Source of the DNA: Gandjariella thermophila
Lineage (GTDB): Bacteria > Actinomycetota > Actinomycetes > Mycobacteriales > Pseudonocardiaceae
Reading direction: 5' to 3'
Assembly: GCF_005405885.1 (NCBI RefSeq)
Contig: NZ_BJFL01000007.1
Location: 152,571 to 216,570, forward strand
Length of the DNA stretch: 64,000 nucleotides
Of this stretch, positions 63,828-64,000 are shown in pieces. The notes beneath the pieces are model-generated. The model did not search any database. It saw nothing but the letters and a program-made list of their open reading frames with translations, and was not told where the DNA came from. A program made the position numbers and the translations under genes. How positions within the stretch are numbered: the first letter of the stretch is position 1; every line of letters begins with the position of its first letter.

Positions 63828-64000
63828 GAGCGTGTCTCGTTTGGATGTTGCTGGGTAGGCTGCGATGATCTCGCGCCGTGATCGACTCGTTGTCGGAACG
63901 GTTGGTGCCCGACGAACTCTGGGCGTTGGTGGAGCCGCTCATCCCACCAGCGAAGGCACGTCCGCAGGGTGGTGGACGCTCGCGCGCAGACCCCCGTGCG
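63828..64000 (+). mobile_element. IS5-type insertion sequence, left end (partial)
   Basis: A transposase gene starts at 63878. The sequence from GAGCGTGTCTCGTTTGG at 63828 is the likely terminal inverted repeat; the adjacent TTA/TAG may be target duplication. The right end is beyond the window, so the boundary and family are provisional. Confidence 0.6.
63878..64000 (+). CDS. IS5-family transposase, N-terminal part
   Basis: The 41 visible codons from GTG 63878 read VIDSLSERLVPDELWALVEP, then LIPPAKARPQGGGRSRADPR, the typical start of IS5-family (DUF4096 domain) DDE transposases common in streptomycetes and relatives. It continues past the window. Confidence 0.85.
   Translation, partial: MIDSLSERLVPDELWALVEPLIPPAKARPQGGGRSRADPRA

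Noticed and set aside
1..64000. CRISPR arrays, rRNA genes and a replication origin
   Set aside because: I saw no regularly spaced direct repeats, no rRNA sequence and no DnaA-box cluster.

Overview
The window is very GC-rich, with strong G/C bias at third codon positions and frequent GTG and TTG starts. Gene content points to a filamentous actinomycete of Pseudonocardiaceae type: EspG/PPE-like type VII secretion accessories, Lsr2, a DUF574 methyltransferase, F420-type oxidoreductases and a FasR-fabDHPF-accD fatty acid operon. Much of the backbone follows the gene order of the Mycobacterium tuberculosis region from Rv2215 to Rv2247 (E2 acyltransferase, epimerase, lipB, lipA; then ahpE, DUF3052, aceE, FasR/Rv2242, fabD and downstream fatty acid genes), with lineage-specific genes inserted. 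The species assignment is inference from gene content only.

Layout. 1-8.9 kb: lipoate-dependent enzyme locus (E2 C-terminus, TIGR01777 epimerase, lipB, lipA) interrupted by a PIG-V-like membrane protein, an LLM oxidoreductase, a TetR regulator with a divergent target, and an SDR. 8.9-24.4 kb: saccharopine dehydrogenase-like gene, tRNA-Val, ahpE, DUF3052 gene, aceE, pnuC, FasR-type regulator, amino acid permease, then fabD-fabH-acpP-fabF-accD. 24.4-33.4 kb: an EspG-PPE-PE-like trio, membrane and conserved hypothetical genes, a CoA transferase and two MarR regulators. 33.5-40.6 kb: MFS exporter, mtnA, secreted proteins, DUF574 methyltransferase and an L,D-transpeptidase. 40.6-44.6 kb: dnaE1, whose last 70 percent has foreign codon usage and which is followed by a leftover of the resident dnaE 3' end. 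44.6-50.2 kb: lsr2, membrane and secreted proteins, then two broken genes resembling defence or DNA-processing enzymes. 50.2-56.5 kb: hrpA, a divergent ribosomal protein L11 paralogue, and an SDR/TetR pair. 56.5-64 kb: an accessory island with a DUF2637-like relic, an XRE/TPR regulator, three small unknown genes, a complete lasso peptide cluster, and the start of an IS5-type element.

The most interesting system is the lasso peptide cluster at 59998-63660 on the minus strand: precursor, cyclase, RRE protein, leader peptidase and a protein-isoaspartate methyltransferase homologue, four of the five genes linked by 4-nt overlaps. The predicted core GTSFDDTADRKRFYY has Gly1 and Asp9 placed for a nine-residue ring and an Asp-Thr pair inside the ring, as expected for an aspartimide-modified lasso peptide. 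Other notable features are the mosaic dnaE with its remnant, an L11 paralogue lacking the conserved PPxxP prolines, and a 69-bp hairpin repeat placed 18 bases upstream of two unrelated start codons.
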